From: Hofstenia miamia
Taxonomy: Eukaryota; Xenacoelomorpha; Acoela
Reading direction: 5' to 3'
Length of the DNA stretch: 64,000 nucleotides
Assembly: GCA_004352715.1 (NCBI GenBank)
Contig: SCFE01000014.1
Span: forward strand, 1,613,426 to 1,677,425
The notes under the pieces are model-generated. The model saw only the letters and a list, made by a program, of their open reading frames with translations, made no database searches and was not told where the DNA came from. A program made the position numbers and the translations under genes. This document shows, piece after piece, positions 38,501 to 43,894 of the stretch (positions are counted from its first letter, which is position 1; each line of letters opens with the position of its first letter).

Positions 38501-38776
38501 CCCTATTATTTGAATTTGATATATTCACCTTTTCATAAGGAGGCTGTAGATATGAGCGTTTTTCCAACTCATCATGATTCTTTCTGTTGTAGGGCTCGGC
38601 GTCATCGGGAAGACTGGAATTTGTAGCTTTTGTTAATATATCGTAACGAGAAATTTCAATCTGAAGGTCCGCGCGTGCATTGCTGCTTCTAATGCATGCA
38701 AAATTCTGATTATTTTTATTAACTCCAGTGCCAATCTGCCCAAGAAGATACCGAAATGTCAAATCCAAGACTGATT
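784..38776 (-). CDS. Tie-type Ig/EGF ectodomain fused to CUB, C-type lectin and LDLa repeats (partial, 18 exons)
   Basis: Eighteen minus-strand exons were joined by eye: 38776-38529, 30982-30844, 25984-25727, 25682-25548, 24053-23913, 22497-22360 (or its copy 21068-20931), 17768-17569, 17477-17282, 15824-15603, 11589-11520, 10550-10381, 9598-9441, 6012-5727, 5325-5194, 4908-4792, 1447-1331, 1260-1009 and 900-784. All have AG/GT borders, the phases agree at every junction, and the sum is 3096 nt (1032 codons) without a stop. Domain order is Ig1, Ig2, EGF1-3, CUB, CTLD-A, CTLD-B, LDLa1-6. Ig2-EGF1-EGF2-EGF3 match vertebrate Tie1/TEK in order and in motifs such as PDPLGC in EGF2 and GFYG in EGF3. 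The signal peptide, any membrane anchor and any cytoplasmic part are outside what I can see, so it could be a receptor or a secreted protein. Expected role: extracellular binding of sugars, proteins or ligands. The joining of all exons into one transcript is inference; the domain calls are strong. Confidence 0.75.
1009..1260 (-). CDS. Exon 17: LDLa repeats 4 and 5
   Basis: A 252-nt phase 1-1 exon carrying two LDLa repeats. The first is canonical (loop [16 protein letters not shown]). The second begins CTSDQITC and keeps cysteines, but has lost the Asp/Ser-Asp-Glu calcium signature and contains an inserted Thr-rich loop, so it probably does not bind calcium in the usual way. Only a 70-bp intron separates this exon from exon 16. 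Confidence 0.8.
1331..1447 (-). CDS. Exon 16: LDLa repeat 3
   Basis: A 117-nt phase 1-1 exon coding for a complete LDLa repeat, with six cysteines and the calcium signature [10 protein letters not shown]. Acceptor TTTAG and donor GTAAGT are both good. Confidence 0.85.
1448..2879. other. Intron sequence between LDLa exons 15 and 16, non-coding part
   Basis: AT-rich intronic sequence with (AT)n tracts near 2370-2387 and 2638-2650 and the tandem duplication listed separately. I see no exon here on either strand. Confidence 0.6.
1841..2263. repeat. Tandem duplication of about 210 bp with one N in the second copy
   Basis: The stretch 1841-2050 recurs almost exactly at 2051-2263, and both copies begin TTTCAATAAAAATGCTC. 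The single N at 2187 sits inside the second copy. The head-to-tail junction at 2050/2051 has no N, so part of the repeat may be real and part may come from how two contigs were joined. Confidence 0.85.
2880..4660 (-). pseudogene. 5'-truncated, frameshifted CR1-like non-LTR retrotransposon (RT and C-terminus)
   Basis: Minus-strand coding remnants in several frames give the reverse transcriptase fold in order. There is an N-terminal RT helix region ([10 protein letters not shown] near 4370-4410), the finger/palm ([12 protein letters not shown] near 3950), [13 protein letters not shown], and the catalytic box YADD near 3715. The C-terminal tail ([17 protein letters not shown] near 3080) ends near 2988. 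The 3' UTR ends near 2880 with AATAAATT; the line CAACCCTTGG...GAATAATAGTG also occurs at 63.0 kb, so both belong to one family. No endonuclease is seen, and stops and frameshifts make it dead. It lies in the intron between LDLa exons 15 and 16. CR1 clade is inferred from the tail motif; another jockey-group clade is possible. Confidence 0.85.
4792..4908 (-). CDS. Exon 15: LDLa repeat 2
   Basis: A 117-nt phase 1-1 exon with a textbook LDLa repeat; the calcium-cage signature is [16 protein letters not shown]. Acceptor TTTTAG at 4910-4909. Confidence 0.85.
5194..5325 (-). CDS. Exon 14: degenerate LDLa repeat 1
   Basis: This exon encodes the C-terminal LDLa signature [16 protein letters not shown], but the position of the first cysteine is His and the cysteine expected after the hydrophobic strand is also replaced. 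Two in-frame acceptors are possible (exon start at 5325 or 5319), so its length is 132 or 126 nt. Both keep phase 1 with the preceding lectin exon. Confidence 0.75.
5727..6012 (-). CDS. Exon 13: C-terminal half of CTLD-B
   Basis: A 286-nt phase 0-1 exon. It contains the lectin-fold core WGVWIGF, then [17 protein letters not shown] and the closing strand YFVCQK. The long-form cysteine pattern is present, but EPN/QPD is absent and the WND position reads WNE, so Ca2+-dependent sugar binding is doubtful. Joined to exon 12 it makes a complete CTLD. Confidence 0.85.
6013..9440. other. 3.4-kb intron splitting CTLD-B
   Basis: AT-rich sequence with no exon I can support. A plus-strand open stretch at 6862-7173 and one at 7406-7639 have no recognisable motif and read as chance ORFs or old repeat debris. 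Confidence 0.55.
9441..9598 (-). CDS. Exon 12: N-terminal half of CTLD-B
   Basis: A 158-nt phase 1-0 exon with the opening of a long-form C-type lectin domain: [17 protein letters not shown], then [18 protein letters not shown]. The phase-0 donor after the last Leu joins directly to exon 13, giving an intact fold. Confidence 0.85.
9745..9812. repeat. (AT)n microsatellite cluster
   Basis: Alternating AT runs interrupted by TTA and ACG lie in the intron between lectin exons 11 and 12. Other clear (AT)n tracts are at about 5680-5707, 10865-10912, 11103-11122, 15906-15925, 27166-27186 and 30573-30597. Confidence 0.9.
10381..10550 (-). CDS. Exon 11: C-terminal part of CTLD-A
   Basis: A 170-nt phase 2-1 exon. 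It completes the Trp codon of exon 10 and reads [15 protein letters not shown], then TWHDVKC and INQFICKK. The QPD triplet sits at the sugar-selectivity site, where QPD is associated with galactose-type ligands, but the partner WND is WHD, so calcium binding is uncertain. Confidence 0.85.
10551..11519. other. Intron between lectin exons 10 and 11
   Basis: AT-rich sequence with two (AT)n tracts (about 10865-10912 and 11103-11122). I see no exon or recognisable element. Confidence 0.55.
11520..11589 (-). CDS. Exon 10: 70-nt mini-exon of CTLD-A
   Basis: A phase 1-2 exon encoding the short segment [16 protein letters not shown] up to YSAW. It follows the IG of exon 9 to rebuild the lectin core, and the conserved Trp codon is split by the next intron. 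Acceptor TTTAG and donor GTAAGT are strong. Confidence 0.85.
11820..11955 (-). mobile_element. 3' end of a non-LTR retrotransposon
   Basis: Read on the minus strand this shows TGCAATAAATTGCTTTTGACTC followed by an ATT-rich tail (11820-11875). The same 3' end, with small changes, closes the copies at 13.5 kb (plus strand) and 58.8 kb (minus strand). Only the extreme 3' end is recognisable here. Confidence 0.6.
12267..12960 (-). pseudogene. Unrecognised open stretches, possibly an inverted retrotransposon 5' piece
   Basis: Two short minus-strand reading frames (12267-12473 and 12763-12957) have ordinary mixed amino-acid content rather than AT-run composition. They abut, head to head, the plus-strand retrotransposon fragment starting near 12976. 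That arrangement resembles the inverted ORF1/ORF2 pairs at 46.2 and 62.1 kb, but I could not match these frames to a known ORF1. Confidence 0.3.
12976..13535 (+). pseudogene. C-terminal fragment of a CR1-like ORF2 with its 3' UTR
   Basis: Plus-strand residues such as [30 protein letters not shown] and (shifted) [20 protein letters not shown] parallel the C-terminus of the intact ORF2 at 58.9-62.1 kb. That protein has YNWSLRSLNYIPK, YYIQYQSLCIMHKYV and [20 protein letters not shown]. It is the same family, 5'-truncated and frameshifted, and is followed by the family 3' end near 13500-13530. Confidence 0.8.
13536..15602. other. Intron 9 remainder, no gene seen
   Basis: A pyrimidine-rich part (about 13560-13990) may be old retroelement sequence. 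A locally GC-rich patch near 15330-15375 contains the 12-bp palindrome CGAGGCGCCTCG. The minus-strand ORF at 15202-15450 has no motif I recognise. Confidence 0.45.
15603..15824 (-). CDS. Exon 9: N-terminal part of CTLD-A
   Basis: A 222-nt phase 1-1 exon with [11 protein letters not shown], then [19 protein letters not shown] and the core LAYIG. Together with exons 10 and 11 it forms a complete long-form CTLD with the canonical cysteines. Confidence 0.85.
15825..17281. other. Intron between CUB and CTLD-A
   Basis: AT-rich sequence with an (AT)n tract at about 15906-15925. No exon or recognisable element on either strand. Confidence 0.5.
17282..17477 (-). CDS. Exon 8: second half of the CUB domain
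   Basis: A 196-nt phase 0-1 exon with the CUB pattern: [18 protein letters not shown], a hydrophobic strand [12 protein letters not shown], and the closing FIAYYQI. The donor (C|GTAATT) is weaker than the others but gives the phase 1 needed for exon 9. The frame continues open past it, so the exact end is less certain. Confidence 0.7.
17569..17768 (-). CDS. Exon 7: Cys-rich linker and first half of the CUB domain
   Basis: A 200-nt phase 1-0 exon. It opens with a small cysteine cluster ([13 protein letters not shown]) and then shows the CUB pattern [19 protein letters not shown] followed by [11 protein letters not shown], the C-D strand cysteine region of CUB domains. It is separated from exon 8 by 91 bp. 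Confidence 0.75.
18800..19970 (-). pseudogene. Degenerate piggyBac-family transposase
   Basis: Read on the minus strand in shifting frames: an acidic N-terminal stretch ([18 protein letters not shown], 19968-19848), a large central decay with stops, [11 protein letters not shown] near 19330-19355, a worn version of the DNFFTS region (VYFENYLDF), and [18 protein letters not shown] near 18900-18970. That order is the piggyBac/PGBD transposase order. Many stops and frameshifts mean it is dead. It sits in the intron between EGF3 and CUB. Confidence 0.8.
20472..20502. repeat. (AT)n microsatellite
   Basis: An uninterrupted AT run lies about 20 bp before the left copy of the 1428-bp duplicated block. 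It may have helped break the assembly there. Confidence 0.9.
20931..21068 (-). CDS. Exon 6 (second printed copy): EGF3
   Basis: A 138-nt phase 1-1 exon encoding [16 protein letters not shown], then [14 protein letters not shown] and GWTGPMC. It is the third Tie-type EGF repeat. It is identical to 22360-22497 and probably the same exon printed twice by the assembly. If both were real the protein would have four EGF repeats, and the phases would still allow it. Confidence 0.75.
22360..22497 (-). CDS. Exon 6: EGF3 of the Tie-type module
   Basis: A 138-nt phase 1-1 exon. The GFYG...C.C...CDR spacing matches the third EGF repeat of Tie receptors, though the expected C-x-C near the end is altered to NENELC. 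Acceptor ATTTAG and donor GTATGA. Confidence 0.8.
23281..23616. mobile_element. Non-autonomous hAT-type element, 336 bp
   Basis: The ends are inverted repeats starting TAGAGGTCGACGGT, and the flanks 23273-23280 and 23617-23624 are both GCTGCTAT, a perfect 8-bp target-site duplication as made by hAT transposases. The interior is rich in CGGTTCGGTTT/ACCG motifs and has no ORF. The left copy of the assembly duplication holds only its first 99 bp (21852-21950). Confidence 0.85.
23913..24053 (-). CDS. Exon 5: EGF2 of the Tie-type module
   Basis: A 141-nt phase 1-1 exon reading [30 protein letters not shown]. The LFG..C start and the PDPLGC...GY end match the unusual second EGF repeat of Tie receptors, and this is the best single diagnostic of Tie ancestry. 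The last cysteine pair is missing before the donor GTAAGT. Confidence 0.8.
24598..25072. mobile_element. Non-autonomous hAT-type element, 475 bp
   Basis: It starts TAGAGATGAAAGCGGCAC and ends GTGCACTCAGCTCTA-like, giving imperfect terminal inverted repeats that share TAGAG-TGA. It is flanked by perfect 8-bp duplications CACTGAAC (24590-24597 and 25073-25080). The interior carries many ACCGCA/ACCGCGG motifs. The minus-strand ORF 24597-24902 coincides with the repeat and is not a gene. Confidence 0.8.
25548..25682 (-). CDS. Exon 4: EGF1 of the Tie-type module
   Basis: A 135-nt phase 1-1 exon reading [15 protein letters not shown], then [16 protein letters not shown] and GFTGKQC. WGP-C followed by NGG.C is the Tie first-EGF pattern. 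It is separated from the Ig2 exon by an intron of only 44 bp (25683-25726). Confidence 0.9.
25727..25984 (-). CDS. Exon 3: Tie-type Ig2 domain
   Basis: A 258-nt phase 1-1 exon: [24 protein letters not shown], then [18 protein letters not shown] and the end RLIVRG. Both core Ig cysteines are absent (Met and Ala at those places), exactly as expected for the second Ig domain of Tie receptors, whose end also reads RLIVR before EGF1. Confidence 0.85.
25985..27719. other. Start of the 4.9-kb Ig1-Ig2 intron
   Basis: AT-rich, with no exon seen. A single N at 27165 sits between a C-run and an (AT)n tract and marks a contig join. A hAT-like end motif (TAGTGATGTGCAGG) occurs near 26640, but I found no partner end. 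Confidence 0.5.
27720..28654 (+). pseudogene. 5' part of a non-LTR retrotransposon (ORF1 and start of the endonuclease)
   Basis: Plus-strand pieces in shifting frames: an ORF1 start ([20 protein letters not shown]), an ORF1 RRM-like segment ([17 protein letters not shown] near 28150), and the opening of an ORF2 endonuclease ([15 protein letters not shown] then [12 protein letters not shown], 28480-28600). The TETWL motif holds the catalytic Glu. The rest of ORF2 is missing, so this copy is cut at its 3' side, the reverse of usual 5' truncation; the dispersed repeat at 28655 begins right there. Confidence 0.75.
28655..29010. repeat. Dispersed repeat, copy 1 (hAT-like, ACCG-rich end)
   Basis: This segment aligns by eye with 50055-50410 in the same orientation. 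Shared lines include ATTATTGCATTACA-AGAAAT, AATAGACCTTTCTT and ATGC-CGC-GG-ATCGGTATTTTTC. The ACCG/CGGT-rich right end resembles the hAT-type elements at 23.3 and 24.6 kb. No ends with a target duplication could be fixed. Confidence 0.6.
29054..29219 (+). CDS. Opposite-strand exon: end of an FN3 domain plus transmembrane helix
   Basis: On the plus strand an open segment reads [18 protein letters not shown], then [13 protein letters not shown], then [12 protein letters not shown]. The first two pieces fit the last strands of a fibronectin type III domain (L-P...Y/N..N..G-GPFS...V-T-P), and the third is a membrane helix cut by a donor CAG|GTTGTT. A possible acceptor is TTTTCAAG at 29046-29053. 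It lies antisense inside an intron of the Tie-like gene. No kinase or further exon is seen nearby, so it may be an exon of another receptor gene or a relic. Confidence 0.4.
29497..29551. repeat. 55-bp near-perfect palindrome
   Basis: GGACCTCTGTGATGTTTACA and, after the centre GTGTATACAC, the reverse complement with two mismatches and one extra base. It could form a hairpin or cruciform of about 27 bp per arm. No target duplication is visible around it. Confidence 0.8.
29552..30843. other. Remainder of the Ig1-Ig2 intron
   Basis: AT-rich with an (AT)n tract at about 30573-30597. The plus-strand ORFs at 29505-29789 and 30370-30681 have no recognisable motif; the former overlaps the palindrome. 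Confidence 0.5.
30844..30982 (-). CDS. Exon 2: second half of Ig1
   Basis: A 139-nt phase 0-1 exon reading [17 protein letters not shown] then [15 protein letters not shown], the F-strand cysteine region of an Ig fold. The phase-0 acceptor fits the phase-0 donor of exon 1 across a 7.5-kb intron. Confidence 0.75.
30983..32008. other. Start of the 7.5-kb intron inside Ig1
   Basis: AT-rich intronic sequence with no exon. CAGAGTTGGACTTG near 31348 and its partial inverted partner near 31480 may be the ends of a small old element, but no target duplication supports it. Confidence 0.4.
32009..32462. mobile_element. Probable hAT-type element, 454 bp
   Basis: The proposed ends are CAGAAATGGCATC and, inverted, CAGTGATGGGTAT. 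The flanks CACAGCAG (32001-32008) and CACGGCAG (32463-32470) match at 7 of 8 bases. The interior holds CCCGACTCGACG and GGTCGGGT motifs in opposite orientations. Less certain than the four elements with perfect duplications. Confidence 0.5.
32530..33073 (+). mobile_element. Mariner-type element with both inverted repeats, internally deleted
   Basis: The ends CAGGGTTGACCAAAAGTTAG and (inverted) CAGGGTGGGCCCGAAGTTAG form about 28-bp terminal inverted repeats flanked by TA on both sides (32528-32529, 33074-33075), as for Tc1/mariner elements. At 544 bp it keeps only the C-terminal part of its transposase. Confidence 0.8.
32667..32954 (+). pseudogene. C-terminal third of a mariner/IS630 transposase
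   Basis: The open frame reads [19 protein letters not shown], the [10 protein letters not shown] box that carries the last catalytic acidic residue of DD(37-41)D transposases, followed by a helical tail ending at a stop near 32954. The N-terminus and the first two catalytic residues are missing. The matching N-terminal domain lies 500 bp further right, outside this element. Confidence 0.8.
33452..33812 (+). pseudogene. N-terminal HTH of a mariner transposase and right inverted repeat
   Basis: From the ATG the frame reads [18 protein letters not shown] and EVQRWWK, the DNA-binding helix-turn-helix region of this mariner family. After a stop come TGSVSN and VVQVVQKMF. It ends with an inverted repeat CAGGGTGATCCGAAAGTAAC (33812 leftwards) followed by TA. 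Its own left end and catalytic domain are missing. The C-terminal piece lies upstream on the same strand, so gene order is scrambled. Confidence 0.75.
34063..34339. mobile_element. Non-autonomous hAT-type element, 277 bp
   Basis: The ends are CAGTGATGACCA in inverted orientation and the flanks are perfect 8-bp duplications CATTGGAG (34055-34062, 34340-34347). Its whole length matches, reversed, the two ends of the 1305-bp element at 36812-38116, so it is an internally deleted relative. No ORF. Confidence 0.9.
34932..36242 (-). mobile_element. Tc1-type transposon, about 1.31 kb, with decayed transposase
   Basis: The right end, read inward, is CAGTCCTGGCCAAAAAAACC and the left is CATTCCTGTCCAAAAGAAACC; both are flanked by TA. 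The 1311-bp length is normal for Tc1. On the minus strand the transposase remnant (about 35600-35100) shows [16 protein letters not shown], then [13 protein letters not shown] with the catalytic Glu, then [11 protein letters not shown] near the C-terminus. Several frameshifts and stops inactivate it. Confidence 0.9.
36812..38116. mobile_element. hAT-type element, 1305 bp, with internal inverted arrays
   Basis: It starts TAGTGATGATCCG and ends CGGAAG...GGGCCATCACTG, with perfect 8-bp flanks ATTGAAAA (36804-36811, 38117-38124). The outer 120-230 bp on each side match the 277-bp element at 34.1 kb. The centre is a run of short repeats (CAAAGAATTAAAATACCAAA at 37130-37390) whose inverted form recurs at 37795-37925. 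There is no transposase, so it would have to be mobilised in trans. Confidence 0.85.
38529..38776 (-). CDS. Exon 1 (first visible): first half of Ig1
   Basis: A 248-nt phase 1-0 exon. It includes [13 protein letters not shown] and NFACIRSS, a plausible B-strand cysteine region of an Ig domain at the position of Tie Ig1, then a polar stretch ending PPYEK. The phase-1 acceptor (CTTAG) requires an upstream exon, presumably with the signal peptide, which I could not find. Confidence 0.65.
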
Positions 38777-39751
38777 CTAAGCGAAATATTTTACAAAAAA
38801 GAAAAGATGCTTATATATATACCAGTTATATATAAAACGATTTTTCTAAAAGTAGGTGCGTATGACGTAATCATTAGAGCCATATTTTAACAGAAATTTT
38901 TAGATAGCTTAGGCCTCATGAATTGTCATAATATTCAATAAAAAACCCATTCATTTTTCAAGAAACACAATTGCAATATTGTTGCAATGGCTCATTTGAT
39001 AAGGGGGGAATACTTTATCCGGGCTAAGAATAAATCAACTGCGCGCAACAATTTTTAACTAATCTTGCAAAATAGTACATTCTAATTTATTCCACTGATA
39101 TTATGATTTTCTTCTGTAGCTTGTATTTAACTAACTATCTATGCTCCAAATTTTATCTTTATTTTGTTTTTTCAATACACCTTGTATTTTGTAGTGATTT
39201 ATTGTTCCTGCTACTATCAATGCACTGATTATTGAACTAAATACAGTACAAAGTTAAATAGTACATCTTACATGTAAAAATAAAAGAACTAACTAAATCA
39301 CGCCGTATGTTAATTATGCTTAAATATCAAATTATTTTTTATGTCTACTCTGTATTATCATTTCAGAATGCTAAAGCTATAGGCTAATAAATTCACCTGT
39401 TATTCCAAAACGGACAAATTGATCCACGAAAAGATATGAATTCTGTGCTCTTATTGTTACTTCTATAAGTGCTGCTGATTTATAATAGATTCGTTTTACT
39501 AGGGTTATCTAAATATAATCTATTTGTAATTGCCAATGTGTAAACTCGTTGAAAGTAAGTACAATAGTTTATTGAATTTGAAAATTTTTAATTTTCCCAT
39601 TCATGGACAGTGTTGTAAAATTCTAACCGATATTTTCTAATATAGTAATGAAATGAGCGAACGATTTACAAGAACATAGGTAGTTAAAATATTCGTGCGG
39701 ATATTCAACTGATTGCTGGTGTACATACATCTCCACTTTCTTCTATTCTAA

Positions 39752-39999
39752 GTGATCCAGAAAATCCAGCAGGATTTGTTGACAAAATCGAAAATTTAGC
39801 AGAAGAAGAAGATTGCAAAATCATATCTTCTGTCGATGAAAGCACAGTTGAACCAAGAGCTTGTGATTCAGAAATAAATAGAAAGCCATTTGTAATGGAA
39901 AACACAAGTGAAGAATCTAAATTACACATTATATATATTTAAAATCTGTTCTTATTCGTATAAATGTCATTTCTTAATTATTTAATTTCAGTCAATAAA
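39752..39999 (+). CDS. Possible plus-strand terminal exon with polyA signal
   Basis: After a strong pyrimidine tract and acceptor (CTTTCTTCTATTCTAAG), an open frame runs DPENPAGFVDKIENLAEEED to a stop at about 39940. AATAAA follows at 39994-39999. The composition is acidic, Ser/Thr-rich and not AT-run-like, as in a cytoplasmic tail. It could belong with the FN3/transmembrane exon at 29 kb, but no exon between them was identified. Confidence 0.35.
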
Positions 40000-40339
40000 G
40001 AATTGAAAAGTTTTTAACTAGGATTGATTTAGGGAAATTTTGAGAATGGAAGGAGGATTCACATCCAAGTTTGGAATAGACTTCTCGCAAAATGCAAATT
40101 CTTGGCGAAGAAGAAGAGGTTCTATCATCCGTCTATTTAACATAATAACATGAAATGTAGTTTTCCAAACGTGTTCGTAAACAATGGCGCTTAATTACGG
40201 TAAATTATAGTATAATAGTATATTTTATCCATAAATGGTTTGAAATTATAAGTCTAATTAATTCATAAATTTTACGTAACAATAAAATTACGTTGACATT
40301 TCTTGGAAATATAATAATATACATGTATAGAAAGTTTGA

Positions 40340-40539
40340 TTAACTGATTTTTCTTTTGCAATGAAATGGTCGAGAGATGTAACACGGGAAATCATCCAAG
40401 CGATACGGTGTGCCTGCACATGTACCTATATTCATCAGCATACCACATTCTTCTGAGAAGCCGTTGTAATCATTGTTCGGTCTACCTCTACACCAAGGCC
40501 AAAATGATTCGTTTTGTTTAGTCACCCACTTCCAATCGC
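40340..40539 (-). CDS. Last exon of a C-type lectin gene (CTLD-C, C-terminal half)
   Basis: A phase-1 exon reading DWKWVTKQNESFWPW, then GRPNNDYNGFSEECGMLM, YRLDDFPC and HCKRKIS before a TAA stop at 40342-40340. RPN replaces EPN and DD replaces ND, so sugar binding could be altered. Its stop ends the gene, making it separate from the Tie-like gene downstream on the same strand. Confidence 0.8.
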
Positions 40540-42198
40540 CTAAACAACATATCAAAGTATGTCAGTACTTTCATGCGGTTCCTCCTTGGTGAGACAATTC
40601 GTCAAAAATGCATTAGTCTTCTATTTTTGCTTCTTAGTTTATATTTGAAGATGAGATCAAGACAAATTCAGTGAAAATTTCAATTTTCATGTACCTTGAT
40701 CTTAAGAAACTCTGAAAATAGGCTTACTCAAGAAATATCCTAAACAACGCCCCTAGCAATGCCCATCATACGAAATTTCTGGACCAATTTACAGTCATAA
40801 ATGTATTCTGAATAGAGGGATACCAGCCAATAAACCCATAAAAGAAAAATTCGAGCTTACTATTTGAACACTCATTGAACTAAGGACTAATGACATGCTT
40901 ATCAATTGTCATGATGTTGAGATTCAATAGTTCAATTTCTTTCATATTTTCTCAAGGTATATTATTGTAAATTTGAGCTATTTATTTCGATAAAACTACT
41001 TTTTCTGATCATAGTTTATTCTGAAATTTTTTGCAAACATTCCTTATGACATTATCTACATTTCTGGTTACAACATGTAAATGCTGTGGCTCATTAATAG
41101 AAATACTTAGTTGAAAGTTCCAATTTTATTAAAAATTTGACCAATTCATTAAAAAAACTTGAAAAAAATAAAAATATGCATCAGATGAAAAAATGCCATG
41201 CTAAATTTTTAGACTTCTATTGTATTTTTCACGAGATCAAATTTCATCAATGTGTATGAAACGACGTTGAAGAAGTATTACTTTAAATATTATGGCTGCA
41301 AAATTGAAAAAAAATAATCGAAAAAAAATTTTTAAAAATTTTTATTGGCCTTTGCAAAAATCCATAAACCAACCATAGATATCGTCTATCAAAAATTAGA
41401 TTTTAACACAAACCGAGAACCCTAAGCGGTCTCAAAATGTAATATTAAAGTTTTCAATAAAACCGTTTTTGAAATTTTTGAAAATCTTAATGTATGTGAA
41501 CAATATTCCACAATGACTTAAAAATAACACTTTTTGAGTTGTGGAATCATAATTCATGTATGTCGCATCTTTTGTACTTTATATATCTTATTCTTGGTTA
41601 ATTTAGTTACATTCATTATAATATCAGTTAAAATACGACCTCCAATTCTGCTTAAATTTTTTAAATGCTTGCTTAAACACAATGTGTTTAATCATGGAAT
41701 ATTGTACTTTTTTATGTTAAAATTTCAAAAACTAAAATTTAATTGCATATTTCCAAAAAATCATAAAAATTTCTAACAATTGAAAATGAAATATTGAAAA
41801 TATACAAAATTTTGGAAAATACTATATTTATAGGCATTTCAGTGAGAGCAAATTTAAAAAAATATTTAGTTAAAGAAAGTATGGGTGGAGACAGACCTTA
41901 GATATTCAACAGATGTCAGTAAAATTAAAGATTATTTCTTTCACGAGAAATATTCAAATTTAGAAGTTACTTAAAATAACTTAATCACAGACTGTCATAC
42001 CAAATTTATTAACATAGTAAACTTTAATTATATAAAATTTACAATCAATGCATAATTAATTTATCGATTTCTATATAGATAAATGTTTTTGCTATAACTC
42101 TGCTGTATTTTGTTACACTAGTAGTCTAATAATTAACGAAAAAAAATAAAATTTTTAGAAAAATCATAAAGACCTAAATATTTTAGTTAAGTTTATAC
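40540..42198. other. Intron of the CTLD-C gene
   Basis: Very AT-rich; the plus-strand ORF at 41534-41776 is a low-complexity chance frame. No element recognised. Confidence 0.55.
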
Positions 42199-42444
42199 CT
42201 TCATTCAGAACATCATTGGCTCCCACAAACCAAAATGTCATTCCCGGATATAGTTCCCATGCTGTACTATCAAGCCATGCCATTTCTTCCATATCTTCTA
42301 AAACGACCAATCTTGAATTCCGTCTCTGGCAGATTTCATCGGCGTAAAACCACGGTTGTGGTTCGTTATTAATCCAATAACAGCCGTCTTTGTAAAATAA
42401 TTCATCAGAGGCACAGTTCGATGATAAATGGTCATTTTCTATGG
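42199..42444 (-). CDS. CTLD-C exon, N-terminal half of the lectin domain
   Basis: A 246-nt phase 1-1 exon: CASDELFYKDGCYWI, then WFYADEICQRRNSRLVVL and the core FWFVGAND. It joins in phase to 40539-40340 to give a full CTLD. An upstream exon with a start and signal peptide is needed and is not seen; it may be in the N gap or beyond. Confidence 0.8.
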
Positions 42445-43894
42445 CTAAGTATATGAATAATTCCCTATATTCATACTTAGCATATATATATAAATTCGAA
42501 CAAACTTAATAAAGGCATTTTTTTGTTGAAATAATATAATTGTAATTATTGTAGGTTTCTAGTGGCAAAAATATCTCTGTAGCAGGCAGCATCCATGATG
42601 TGAAATTTTTATAGGAAAATTTGGAAAAAAATTTGCTAAAAACTTCAATTTTCAAATAAAATTTGGCTATCATTTTGCTGTGTGTTTTTGTCAGAATACC
42701 TTCTCATTCAGCGCATAAATTCAACTATTAATAAATTTCGACAAAATATAATTATTTCATAACGAGAATGGCAAAGTTTTCTTTAAACAATAATATTTTG
42801 TATTGACAAAAACTTATATAGTTTAGATTTTATTTAAACATGTTAATTAGCTTTGAGAAAGTATATCGATAAATTATTTTGAAAAGTAATGAAACATTTT
42901 GTTTTACTTTATGCACATTTATGCATTTTCTAGCAACTCTTAACCCTATTTGTCTGTTAATAATAAATAACTAAATATTTTTTAATGAAACTTAGTACGT
43001 TAATAAAGTAGAATGTTTTGTTCTTAGTTGTATGTAAAAACTTGTTTCTTTAGTATGTTGTTCATGTGTATATATTTCTTATTTTAGCTTTTCGTTAAGA
43101 TGATCTTTAGTTCTTTTTATTAAATTATGATTTGTTTTTAGAATGCATAATTTTTCACAACCATCACATTTTGTTATTATTGACAGTTGAGGAATAGGAT
43201 CTTCATCATAGAATTTATAGGACTAACTTTGTTCATCAGTGTTGGAATCTGGCATGAAGAAACTACCTTTTGAAAAAATGAATTTTTTTTACAAAACACG
43301 CTTAAGAAATTAGAATTATAATTTACTGTCATTTTTTATATGTTATTATTTTTTTATTTTTTTTAAAAGACTTTACTTTCTAAAAGAATGTTACAAATAA
43401 ATAAAAATTATGTACAAAATAAATAAGAGCTCTTTTCTTTTCAACAAGAGCAATTGCATATTAGATGAAAAGAACAACGATTAGTAATGCTGCAATATTT
43501 CAAGAAATAATTGAAAAAATGACTATAATGCGTTCGAAACATTTTTGGAAAATCGAATAGGTCAATCTGAGTATAGAGATGCACATATTTTGCTACTTTA
43601 AGAATTCTGTGGAAAAATATTACTTATTCTAAGTAATCCAGATTTATCTTGCAATTCTTATTGGTTTCTATAAAGATAATATTTTTATGCCCATAGCTCA
43701 AGAACTAGAAAAGATGTCTTAGATATTCTATGCTGTACTATTATCTTATATTAAGTATGTAACAAAAATAAATTAAAATTAATGTACAATAGAGGGAAAT
43801 GTTGTGGACAATACTTGTAAAATGAATGGTTAAATAGGCTCGCAAACTGGTTTGAGCCATTCTTCAATCAAAAATTCGTGACCGAACTAAGACG
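42445..43894. other. AT-rich flank up to the first gap
   Basis: No exon, repeat end or conserved motif was recognised on either strand. Confidence 0.5.

Noticed and set aside
39705-39929. Minus-strand 74-residue ORF, considered as the missing signal-peptide exon of the Tie-like gene
   Set aside because: The plus strand has the better splice site, stop and polyA signal; the minus frame has no hydrophobic start of the right kind or phase-1 donor.
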